Translations under genes and position numbers: made by a program
In this document: one piece after another, positions 11,190 through 19,104 of the stretch
Numbering within the stretch: the stretch's first letter is position 1
Layout: each line of letters begins with the position of its first letter
The notes under the pieces: model-generated
The model's input: only the letters and a program-made list of their open reading frames with translations
Databases searched by the model: none
Told to the model about the DNA's origin: nothing
NCBI GenBank assembly: GCA_037447655.1
Contig: JBBHKE010000931.1
Span: forward strand, 1 to 64,000
Direction of reading: 5' to 3'
Source: Zygnema cylindricum
Lineage: Eukaryota > Streptophyta > Zygnematophyceae > Zygnematales > Zygnemataceae
DNA length: 64,000 nt

Positions 11190-11737
11190 TGTGAGTGGCT
11201 CTTCCAATGTGGTTTCCCGAATTTAACCACCAATGGCGACATAGAACCCACAAATTCAGTATTCAGTATTCAGTACACTGCTCATCGCTATTAGAGTCGA
11301 TCACATCGAGTGAGTGATTTTTGACCCAAAACCATATATTAGTTATTATTTATTATATAATAAACTACTTAGTTTACGTGGCCCGTAACGAGCCAGATGC
11401 AAAACATGACGTAGTGAAGTTAAATTTTAGTAAAGTGTCAACGCTAATAATTCACTATCTCTTAAAGTGATGGGCGGTGCACTTTCTCAAAGCCATTTAT
11501 AAAAGACAATTAGGGTTTCAGCTAAAAAGAACATTCCATTCAACAAGTCATCGTCAAAACCTGACATCCATTTTCTCTGGTTGTAAAAATTGTCTTTATC
11601 TTGTGTAAACCCCAATTCCCGGAACCAATGTATGCAATCAAATTTTTTGAGGCTTGCCATTGACTAGAGACGAGGGACTGGATAGAGGAATTTCAGTTCT
11701 TACAAGCGAAACCTTGACTATTGGAATATTTCTTTAC

Positions 11738-11832
11738 CTGAGCAGCTGTTTGCAGGGATGACTGAAATGCTTCCACAGTAGTGTGAAAAAACTCCTGGAG
11801 ATCGAATCCTTGTGAAAAACTTTCATTTAAAT
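11738..11832 (-). CDS. Candidate exon of the host gene module (shorter duplicate)
   Basis: The minus-strand acceptor GATTGCAG is followed by a 95-nt open segment (DLNESFSQGFDLQEFF, then EAFQSSLQTAAQ) closed by CAG|GTAAAG. The frame needs one base from an upstream exon, which I could not place. Conservation of the frame and both splice words with 9946-10102 supports past coding use. Confidence 0.4.
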
Positions 11833-12095
11833 CTGCAATCAGAAACTCTTTTCAAAAACTCATAACCGTTTTCTGCAAATTTCTCCAAACAAGGCGCCAA
11901 ACTGAACACACGTCATGAAAATCATCTGATCAAAAATTTAATTCCGGTAATTTTAGCTGCAAAAATAAATTTCTTGTCCATTCATTTGCTCCATGTGGCC
12001 CAACTGTTGCTCCATATGTTCATTATCAGCCCATTCTAAGAAATTTCTCCTTGATTTCAGTGTTTTCTAACTCCTAGCACCCTTGCATAACTTAC

Positions 12096-12118
12096 CTCAT
12101 GAGGGTCCCCGAATGCCA
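12096..12118 (-). CDS. CAMTA-like gene candidate micro-exon 7
   Basis: A 23-nt segment between a CCGTATTCAG acceptor and a GAG|GTAAGT donor. With one base from exon 6 it reads VAFGDPHE. The equivalent site in duplication unit 1 (near 10500) keeps the acceptor but has GAGGAATAT in place of the donor. Confidence 0.35.
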
Positions 12119-15100
12119 CTGAATACGGACACAAGGTCACTAGCACATCCTCACACTAGAATCGTCTTTCGTTCCGCAAATAGTATCAAGAATCGTCATT
12201 TCATGTCATAACAGCGGTAGACTGTTTCAGATAGCCCTGCTAGAACCTCAAACTGAAAATGCTCCATGGAAACCTACTTTGCTCCTTTCTTGCAGCAGTA
12301 TTGCCTCCCTCTCCCTCTCCCTCTCACATCACGATTTCCTTTAGTTAACTGTTTACACACGCAGAAGTAGGTTGTTTTCAAAAAGCAAAACTTACCCGGT
12401 CCTCCTTCCACTGGATTTGCAAGACCCAAAGTCAGTTCTTTCTCCACAGATGGTGAAGGAGGACCCTGCGAATTAAGTTTTTCCCCACAAAAACATCGAA
12501 TCCACAATCAGCAATGAAATAAACTTCAAATAGATGAAACCATTATTGCATAAACATATCCGAAAAGGCTTCGGATACTAGTTAGATGCACTGCTTTTTT
12601 GTTTTATAAAACAAACCATCAGTGAATAAACAGATCTGGAAACTACTGAAGCAGACGTTTAGGAGGCATGAGCAGTTTAGACAGTGATTTTCATTCAGCT
12701 GCTTGAAAAAAGGACGAGATTTACCGCTGAGGATTAAGCCTTCACGATTCCGTACACCTTTCTTGTGACCTTTACACGCTACAGTGTTCGAAACAACGCT
12801 TTAGGAGTATCACACTTTTTGACTATCACAAATGTTTATCGAGTGTCAAATTTTGATACAAAAAAGTTATTCCTGAAGTTAGTTTTCGAGACATATTTGC
12901 AAAGTAGTAGAAGCGCAGAGAATAAGCTGTTTCAGACAGCCCAAAATCGCCAACCGAACGAATTACACTGAATCATACTGCCAATAATCTTCCGAAAACC
13001 AAATTTTATGAAGTGAGGTGAAAGCCCTTTAATTTTCAAACAAACAACTCAGTAGTTTTCAGCAGTCAAAGTTACAGTAGTCGGTATGCAGAAGTCATCT
13101 CAAAACATCACCAGCTCTGACACTTTTCTCCATCAAAGCTTTTGCCCTCGCTACAGTAATTATGCAAATGCAAAAACAAGTTACTATAAGACTGTAGTAT
13201 TTAGTATTAGCACCATCGTTCTGTAGTACTTTAGCACTGTATGCCCTTGTGAATTGGGACATGTGTCCAGATTAGAGACTACTTTACTGTGCTACTAATA
13301 CTAGTATTAGTACCAGAGTACTGTACTGCAGTACTAATGCCCTTGCAGTTATGTCCAGATTAGAGACTACTTTGTATGAAGTGAACCGAAAGCAGACTCC
13401 ATACCATGATCTTTGAGTTAAGCTTCCACGAAGGAACTCAAGCCATAAAAAGCTTTTAAAACTTTACTATACGCAATTCAACAGACAGAAAGTTTTCAAA
13501 GAACTATTTTTCATTGATGACTCTTATCACCTACACCTTAACCAATCTGAAAGAATCAGTACCTGAAGGTTTGCATGAATGGATAAACCACCATTTGTTT
13601 TGTTTCTCCAGGTTGCTGATTTCCTCGTTTCCTGCATTTTCGATTACATCTTAGTAAGCATAGGCTTTTTAGCCCAAATTTATGGAGGTCCAATCACACC
13701 CATCTCTCCCTACCCTCTCCCTCTCCCACTCCCTTTGCCTCTCCTCTCTCTCTCCCTCTGCCTCTGTCACTACCTCTCCCTCTGCCTCTTCCGAAACTGA
13801 ATGGAGAGAGGCAAGACATTTCCATACCGAGGTCTCGAGATAATGAACCAGAACTAAATCCCTCGTGGCAGACGAATCATTCACGACAGACAAGCCTCTG
13901 TTAACAAACGAAAATAAAAAATGAAGTTAGAAAAAGAAGTTGCAAAAAAGGTATCTGTTTCCAACTATTCTACGCAAAACAGATTTGTTCTAAAGCATAC
14001 AAGGGAATCAAAAGATTGAGTAGAAAATGTTAGAAAGAACGGTATCATAAGACAAGCATTACAAAGTTTTACTTTCCACTTACTTTTTAAAATAATAAAT
14101 ATGTCTATGAAATGTTTTATCTCTTTCTCCGGTGGCATAACAGCATTCTATCTCATCTTTCTCTCCAACCTGTCCAGGAAAAAATAAGGAAATAAAAAAA
14201 GAAAAGCAATCAGAAGAAAATTCTAGCAATGTAGTGATTGAGAAAACCAGAAAATTCTCATCAAATTTATCCCATGAAAATATTCAGCAACAGAAAAATT
14301 GTAAGCTTTCCCGAATTAATTGAACTGTTTTCAGTCCCAACCCAATACTTCAAAACCTTTAAGTACTGTGGACCAACTTAGAATGCCCAAATACAAATAG
14401 TGGCCTGCACAAAATGGTTCAGTCCACTCTAAATCTGGTAGACTGTTAAACACAAAACCTGCCTGGGATTTTTGATGGGGTTCGTTGAGCCGTTCTTTTC
14501 CCTTTCCGGTACTACGCCGCTCCTTGTCGCTGTTTTCCTTGACAGTTTTTTTTTCCCAATCATGTCCGTCTTTTCGACAATGTTTAAGATTGTCCTTATC
14601 GATATGGAACAGAGATCCGCCTGTATCACAAACCACCACAAATAGTCTTCCTCAGTTCCCTCTTTCCAGTAGAAGTTCTCGTTTTATACGTTACACTCCC
14701 AAATGGAGAGGGAGAGGGAGAGGGAGAGGGGGGCGGAGGCGGGAGGGAGGGAGGGAGGGAGGGAGGGAGGGAGGGAAGGAGGGAGGGAAGGAGGGAGGGA
14801 AGGAGGGAGGGAGGGAGGGAGGGAGGAAGGGAAATGGGAGAGCAAGATAAGAACTTTTACAATAGTGGACCAAGAAACAAAAAGACAAACAATAAGCAAT
14901 TAAAAAATAAGAAATGCTGGAATTTGAAGAACTTACTCTTTGGCTTTTCAGGAAATTTTGTCGTTAGTGGAAAGTCTTCTGTCGGACCAATCATCAAGCA
15001 GATCCCTACGTCGAAAATTGGCAACCAGTGTGACTTTGCCATTTCCCCAATCCTCGTAATCTCCGCAGTCTTACCAGAGGGACAGAGGAGAGAAAATTTC

Positions 15101-15177
15101 CTGAAAGGAGAAATGCCGCCATTACTCGATTCTCCTTTTTTGGAACTCTTACGAGCTTTAACACTCGGACGAGCCAT
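12096..15177 (-). CDS. CAMTA-like gene with CG-1 DNA-binding domain (multi-exon, 3' end unresolved)
   Basis: This is a spliced minus-strand gene. Joining exons 15177-14937, 14620-14463, 14169-14084 and 13897-13828 gives one frame with agreeing phases (1, 0, 2, 0). It reads through a CG-1 domain, the DNA-binding module of calmodulin-binding transcription activators: AKSHWLP, then the split PKS|GSLF junction, HCRKDGHDWEKK, KTVKE, KERLN, VGEKDEIECCYATGE, FHRHIYYFK and DLVLVHYLE. CAMTAs are nuclear, calcium/calmodulin-responsive transcription factors binding CGCG/CGTGT-type sites. Exons at 13563-13631, 12396-12465 and 12096-12118 continue with matching phases. I see no TIG, ankyrin or IQ segments, so the gene is truncated, CG-1-only, or continues unrecognised. 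The CG-1 loop is longer than usual (an extra Ser/Lys/Arg-rich insert). Intron 2 appears to use a GC donor. Confidence 0.75.
12301..12328. repeat. CTCCC-type simple repeat
   Basis: Short run of CCCTCT units in the presumed intron downstream of candidate exon 6. It is one of several similar purine/pyrimidine tracts in the gene region. Confidence 0.7.
12396..12465 (-). CDS. CAMTA-like gene candidate exon 6
   Basis: The acceptor TTAATTCGCAG, 23 codons (GPPSPSVEKELTLGLANPVE, then GGP) and a consensus CGG|GTAAGT donor. It enters in phase 0 and leaves in phase 1. No domain is recognised. The phase matches the next candidate exon, 12096-12118. Confidence 0.5.
13205..13380 (+). repeat. Imperfect tandem repeat in presumed intron
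   Basis: Two adjacent units share ATGCCCTTG and TGTCCAGATTAGAGACTACTTT, with a palindromic AGTACTGTACTGCAGTACTA stretch between them. No coding signal. Confidence 0.6.
13563..13631 (-). CDS. CAMTA-like gene candidate exon 5
   Basis: A 69-nt open segment (ETRKSATWRNKTNGGLSI, then HANLQ) lies between an AAATGCAG acceptor and a CAG|GTACTG donor, phase 0 to 0, compatible with exon 4. There is no recognised domain. Support comes only from splice words and phase. Confidence 0.4.
13703..13792 (+). repeat. CT-rich tract in CAMTA-like gene intron 4
   Basis: Ninety bases of CTCTCCC/CTCCCT-type sequence on the plus strand. On the gene's strand it is a GA-rich tract just downstream of exon 4. Confidence 0.8.
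13828..13897 (-). CDS. CAMTA-like gene exon 4 (end of CG-1)
   Basis: The acceptor TTTGTTAACAG completes a lysine codon and opens a frame of 24 codons containing DLVLVHYLETS, equivalent to the conserved IVLVHY-E end of the CG-1 domain. A Ser/Asn-rich insert precedes it. The donor is TCG|GTATGG and the phase is 0. A second AG 43 bases into the exon is also in frame but lacks a pyrimidine tract. Confidence 0.75.
14084..14169 (-). CDS. CAMTA-like gene exon 3 (CG-1 C-terminal part)
   Basis: The acceptor TTTTTTCCTGGACAG is followed by VGEKDEIECCYATGE, equivalent to the conserved VG...HCYYAHGE of CG-1, and FHRHIYYFK, equivalent to FQRRSYWML. The exon is 86 nt and ends in phase 2 at AAAAA|GTAAGT. 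Both splice sites are near consensus. Confidence 0.78.
14463..14620 (-). CDS. CAMTA-like gene exon 2 (CG-1 core)
   Basis: The acceptor TGATACAG opens the exon, whose first two bases complete the PKS|GSLF junction that matches the conserved PSGSLF motif of CG-1. The core FRKDGH-W signature is present as CRKDGHDWEKK, followed by KTVKE and, after a charged insert, KERLN. To stay in frame with exon 3 the exon must end at CAG|GCAGGT, a GC-AG intron. The nearby GT donor four bases further on (GCAG|GTTTTG) would give the wrong phase and a quick stop. Confidence 0.75.
14703..14833 (+). repeat. (GGGA)n tract filling much of CAMTA-like intron 1
   Basis: About 130 bases of almost pure GAGGGA/GGGA units. 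It lies inside the 316-nt intron 1 (14621-14936), so the transcript carries a long TCCC pyrimidine tract upstream of exon 2. Four-G runs make quadruplex formation on the plus strand plausible. Confidence 0.9.
14937..15177 (-). CDS. CAMTA-like gene exon 1 (start codon, first part of CG-1)
   Basis: ATG at 15177 in a purine-poor but usable context (GAGGCATGGCT). Eighty codons follow: a basic, serine-rich start (MARPSVKARKSSKKGESS), then IGEMAKSHWLPIFDVGICL, which aligns with the A-x-x-R-W-L-x-P-x-E-I-C opening of CG-1 domains. The exon ends in phase 1 at A|GTAAGT, a consensus donor, so AGC (Ser) is completed by exon 2. The arginine of the usual RW pair is His here. Confidence 0.75.
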
Positions 15178-15194
15178 GCCTCGATCCACGTAAG

Positions 15195-15247
15195 GAAGGA
15201 ACGAGGGAGAGGGAGAGGAGGGAGAGAGAAGGAGAGGGAGAGATAGC
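15195..15247 (-). promoter_or_regulatory. CT-rich leader of the CAMTA-like gene
   Basis: On the minus strand a run of CTCC/TCTC units lies between the TATA box and the ATG. Pyrimidine patches near transcription starts are common in plant promoters; the assignment is by position and composition only. Confidence 0.45.
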
Positions 15248-15281
15248 TGCAATTCCAGGGTCCCAGATAACTGATAGTCTT

Positions 15282-15293
15282 CCATATATATGG
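15282..15293 (-). promoter_or_regulatory. TATA box candidate of the CAMTA-like gene
   Basis: Palindromic CCATATATATGG, about 105 bases upstream of the ATG at 15177, a usual distance for a plant core promoter with a short 5' UTR. The palindrome means direction is set by the gene, not the motif. Confidence 0.55.
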
Positions 15294-15549
15294 GGAGGCA
15301 CGTTGAGTGTTTGAAGTGTTTCGCAAACACTGTGGTTCGAGAATCATGGTCTTAGAATGACGGTTCATAAAAACGCGGTCTTTTCTACGGCGCAGAAGAA
15401 ATGTCCTCCGAAGGCGCGACCGCGTTTGATCTGCGGTTCACATTTGCAGAAACGACGCATCTTGTCACTCCGTACGCGACCTGACACGTCATTTAGGCGA
15501 AAAAACCGTACCGTAACACAACGGTACATCACGGTCAGGAAACAGTCGA

Positions 15550-15716
15550 ACACGTGGCATCCCAGCGACACTGTACTGTGAGTAACACTACTGTGAGGCA
15601 GGTTAAAGTGCACTAACTACAGTAGGACAGTACTGTAGGCAGTATCCTTCAAATTTCGGATAGCGTACGCGGTTCTATGTATCAGCGAAAGTACAGCAAT
15701 GTACGGAACACGTGGC
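15550..15716. promoter_or_regulatory. Duplicated ACACGTGGC (ABRE/G-box) words upstream of the CAMTA-like gene
   Basis: The ACACGTGGCATCCCAGCGA word occurs at 15550 and again at 15708, about 255-435 bases upstream of the TATA box. ACACGTGGC is the established ABA-responsive/G-box core bound by plant bZIP factors. Copies of a longer direct repeat carry both, so duplication, not independent selection, may explain the pair. Confidence 0.45.
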
Positions 15717-15749
15717 ATCCCAGCGATATCATGAGTAACCATGAGACGT

Positions 15750-16319
15750 ACCAATATCCATAAACGTACGGATAAAGTACGCGGTCGCACGGTTAAGCGA
15801 TTCTAAAGAGGCGGAGGCGATTCGTCCCGATTTCATAATTTGCGTCGAGCCGGACGACTATCCTGTACGGACAAATCTTCGAACGTCGACCGACTCCGAG
15901 CGTCGATCTTCGCTTCGATCCGACGGCGCTTCCGCGTGCGCCACGGATGCGCCGGAAGTGGCGCAGATTCTGACTGCGCCATAGGCAGTGGGGATTGGCC
16001 GGCGAGTCCTCCCGCAAATAGTGTGGATCGACTGCAACGGAGGATGCAGGCGGCGGCAGGTACGCGGCATAGGGTTGGAGGGAGAGAGAGGGAGAGGGAG
16101 AGAAGGTGAGGAGAGGACGACCATTGGGAGGAAGGGAGGGAGGGATGGAGGGAGGGAGGGAGGAGAAAAATGGAAGGAAAGGTAGGGCAGAGAGAGAGGA
16201 AGGGCGAGGTGAGGGAGAGACGGCCGATTTGGCAAATTATTTTAGGCGGCGGTTGGAATTAAACACTGAATAGCGAAACGTATTACCGTATTTGAAACGT
16301 CAAAGCCTATATAAAAACG
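15750..16319. other. Non-coding stretch with GGGA tract
   Basis: No gene is recognised. Positions 16075-16215 are GAGGGA/GGGA-rich, like the tracts in the CAMTA-like gene. Arginine-rich open frames here are by-products of GC/CG-rich sequence and are not credible genes. Confidence 0.5.
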
Positions 16320-16990
16320 TTTAAACCATAGTTGTTCAAATCGCACGATGTTTTCCTTTTTTCCGATGAAAACGTATAATTCGCGACTTTTGAATAAATC
16401 GGAAAAAACGCAATGTACTTTCTGTCCGGTAAACTGAACGAAGAATCTATGTAAAAGGTACAGAGTTTACCGTGAATTGTACGGTATTTTACGGTAAAGT
16501 ACGAAATTTAACAAAAACACACGTCGCAGTTACTGGTATTTTCTGTCCATTAAACTGAACATAAAATACACGGAACATGTATGTTACTTTTCTGAAAAAG
16601 TACGGACATTTTCGAAAATAGACGTTTGAAATGTCACACTATTTGCGCGCGGTAAGTTTGAAAAATGTACGAACGTCTTCTTCAATTATTTTTGAAAGAA
16701 GCCGCCATGGAATGTTGAAAATCTGCCAGGAATTATTTGCCTGTCAGATGGACTTTGACAAAAATATTGTGGTACGCTCTTCCACTATAGCCTTTTTCGC
16801 ATTTGTAACGGAAAACTTACAGACCGCGGTATTATTTAAAATTCATTTTTGTTTACATGTACGGAATAGTACGGACAAAAATTCATTAACGATTTTTACG
16901 ATTTTTTCTAAAGGCTCAATGCGTTTGTTACGTATAATTCGTCGCGATTAAATTGTTCGCACTAAACGCCGTGAGCAACTATGGTTTAAA
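16320..16990. mobile_element. MITE-like element, TTTAAACCATAGTTG family, 671 bp
   Basis: The ends are inverted repeats: TTTAAACCATAGTTGTTC on the left and its reverse complement with one mismatch (from TTTAAACCATAGTTGCTC) on the right. The interior has an internal direct repeat (TTCTGTCC..TAAACTGAAC at about 16420 and 16540) and many TACGG words. No transposase is seen. TTAA at both termini could be a piggyBac-type target duplication or part of the TIR. Confidence 0.65.
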
Positions 16991-17427
16991 CACTCGTAAA
17001 ACTGTCTTAACTTACGTTGTTTCTCGTTTTTAAAGTAATGTGTAGTTTTACGTCAAGTCGAACAAACTTTGGAAATTACGAAATGAAAAATAAAGCAAAA
17101 AATAAAAATTTATCTCTTGATTTTTATATATATTTTTTAGTTTTTTCTTTAATTTTTGTTTTCCCTTATAATTTCTTACGACTGTTTATAAATTTCCCGT
17201 ATTGCCGCACAGTACCTTTAGTTAGGGTTACAGTATGGACAGAAACATCGAAGACCTAAAATAAAAATAAAATGTTGACGACGTTTAGAGTTTAGACCCT
17301 TTTTTTTAACGTTGAACTTGAAAAATACGAAATACAACAGTGATTTAGTGCGAAAATTCTAACGGCCATCACAAGGTAAAAGACAAAAATCCCAGAGGAC
17401 TAAAGATCTAAACACACAGGAAAGGTT

Positions 17428-17786
17428 GTTTAAAACATAGTTCAAAAGTAGGTGAAAGTAGGCCCATACAATATGCCTATTGTACGCAAAACATACAATA
17501 TGACCTTAAGAACCATATTGTATTGGTCGCAAAATGAAAAAAAAAAGTAACAGGGTTGAGTTGCACATCGATTGATAGAGAATTAAACGTCATGTCTAAA
17601 TTTTGAAAAACATTCGGACAAAAAGAAAAATTTCGGTGAGTTTTGGGGTATTTTTTTATTTAAACCGTCAGATTAGGACGATCGGACGGTCGTTGATCAA
17701 AGTAGCGATCTAAGAAGATCACTACGATAAAGGCGCCTACAAAAGGCCTACAATAGAAACGCCTACTTTTGAACTATGGTTTAAAA
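17428..17786. mobile_element. MITE-like element, TTTAAACCATAGTT family, 357 bp
   Basis: Terminal inverted repeats of about 24 bases: TTTAAAACATAGTTCAAAAG at 17429 and CTTTTGAACTATGGTTTAAA ending at 17785. Same terminal words as the 16320-16990 element, so one family. No coding capacity; presumably mobilised in trans. Confidence 0.7.
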
Positions 17787-17849
17787 GCCTAACAAAAAAA
17801 AAAAGCGCTTCGAACCGAACACGGTTTTGGTCCCCTACCGATTTCGGGT

Positions 17850-18130
17850 TCTCAAATCCAGACATTACACCGTGTATCGCTATAAGTGTTAACCCTAACA
17901 GGGCGATACAAGGTGGATAAAATCGAATGTAAGAAATAAACGTAAATATGCCGAGGTAGACGAGCTGGAAAGATGGCCACGGAGAGAATCACTTTTGTTC
18001 TTTTCCGTACATTGGAAAGCTTCCGTACAAAATAAAAAACAACGACGTTGCAAATCGACGCTGCGTTGCATATTTTGGAGAATTTTGAAAAGCTCCGATT
18101 TCCGATGACATCGGCAGTATCCACACTCGA
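17850..18130 (+). pseudogene. Decayed inverted copy of the 10.5-10.9 kb host exon, first part
   Basis: Plus-strand sequence parallels the minus strand of 10660-10900: AATAAACGTAAATATGC, AGATGGCCACGGAGAGAATC, ACTTTTGTTCTTT, TTGCAAATCGACGCTGCGTT, TTTTGGAGAATTTTGAAA, then GACATCGGCAGTATCCACAC. The frame is broken. The copy continues at 18277-18334 and 19160-19200, the gaps being filled by two MITE-like insertions. Confidence 0.65.
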
Positions 18131-18135
18131 AAGTA

Positions 18136-18276
18136 TGGGTGTGTCTCCATGTACTTGAAAATGTATTTGTCCATTTTTCTATTTTTTAGTACGGTTGAAA
18201 CTTACGCGGTACGGTGCTACGTTTTAGAGGAAAACGACAGAAAAAAACCTTTACTTTGGCACATGGAGACGCACCC
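18136..18276. mobile_element. Tourist-like MITE, 140 bp, GGGTGTGTCTCCATGT termini
   Basis: Sixteen-base terminal inverted repeats (GGGTGTGTCTCCATGT, and the reverse complement of GGGTGCGTCTCCATGT). It is flanked by TAT on the left and TAA on the right, and sits precisely inside the decayed host-exon copy between CACTCGAAAG and AGTTCCTCC. G-rich termini and a 3-bp A/T target duplication fit PIF/Harbinger-derived MITEs; that class is inference. Confidence 0.7.
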
Positions 18277-18334
18277 TAAGTTCCTCCAAATGCTTTCAAC
18301 TTTCTTAATCGTCTAACTATAGAATAATTCCTTT

Positions 18335-19104
18335 GGGGGTGTCCCCATGTAATCGATACTTTGATAAAGTATTTTGGACTGTAGTGAAGATTCTCCGTAC
18401 TAATTTGAATAACGTCCCAGTGTGCGAAAATGAAATCGAAACTTTGACATGTGACGGTTGTAGACGTAGGTACAACTTTGTGATGGTTGAAGACGACTAC
18501 GAAACTTCCGACGATTAGTGACACCAACAAAAACAGTGACACTTGTAGACGTCTAGATTTTTGTGAAATTGCAGATGTTTAGGGTTTGGTGACATTTTGA
18601 TGTCATGCTCATTTGTGACAACGTCGACGTCACTGATTCAAGAACTTTTCGCCATGGTTTCTCGATTTCGATATTTCTACTTTTCTCACTCGACTTGCCA
18701 TTAAAAAAAAACCTAAAAATTGTAAAAAAAAACATTTTTCAAAGATCTTTCATTTTATACCAAGATTGTCGTGTCTCATTTTAAAAAGTGTGAGATATAA
18801 GCGATAGTGTGAGAGAGAGAGAGGGAAGAGGCGACGACGGCGAAAAATTATGCGAAGGACTCATGATTTTAGATAAAGTTTTTTGAGGGGCTGGATTCTC
18901 TTGCCCAGGGGTCGAAAAGAGGAAAACGCCAAAATGCGTTCACATGACGACAAACATGGAGTATATTCAAAGTATAGAATTGTCGTTCACTGTACTTTGG
19001 TAAAAATGATTTTCTTGTACGGCTGTAGTTTTTATTAAAGATCTTGTAATTTTAAGGCAAAACGACAGAGAAAAGTCGGTACTTTAATACATGGGGACAC
19101 CCCC
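18335..19104. mobile_element. Tourist-like element, 770 bp, GGGGGTGTCCCCATGTA termini
   Basis: Perfect 17-base terminal inverted repeats, TTT on both flanks, and subterminal sequence shared with the 140-bp element (GGCAAAACGACAGAGAAAA versus GGAAAACGACAGAAAAAAA before the right end). It also interrupts the decayed host-exon copy. There is no transposase; open frames inside are short. Confidence 0.72.

Larger units (their letters stand above)
11300..12190. repeat. Tandem segmental duplication, unit 2
   Basis: Second copy of the block described at 9525-10560, in the same orientation and about 1.8 kb away. It holds the shorter exon 11738-11832 and, at 12096-12118, the exon-like VAFGDPHE segment whose equivalent near 10500 in unit 1 has lost its donor. 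Confidence 0.8.

Noticed and set aside
14485-14903. Open frames rich in Gly/Arg/Glu and, on the other strand, in Pro/Ser
   Set aside because: They are translations of the (GGGA)n simple repeat within intron 1 and have no domain or codon signal.
15357-16235. Several overlapping Arg-rich open frames on both strands
   Set aside because: Composition-driven frames in CG/TACG-rich and GGGA-rich DNA upstream of the CAMTA-like gene; no motifs and no consistent start or splice context.
16631-16951. A 106-codon plus-strand frame inside the 671-bp MITE-like element as a possible transposase
   Set aside because: No DDE-type spacing or helix-turn-helix was seen; the element is too short for an autonomous transposon.
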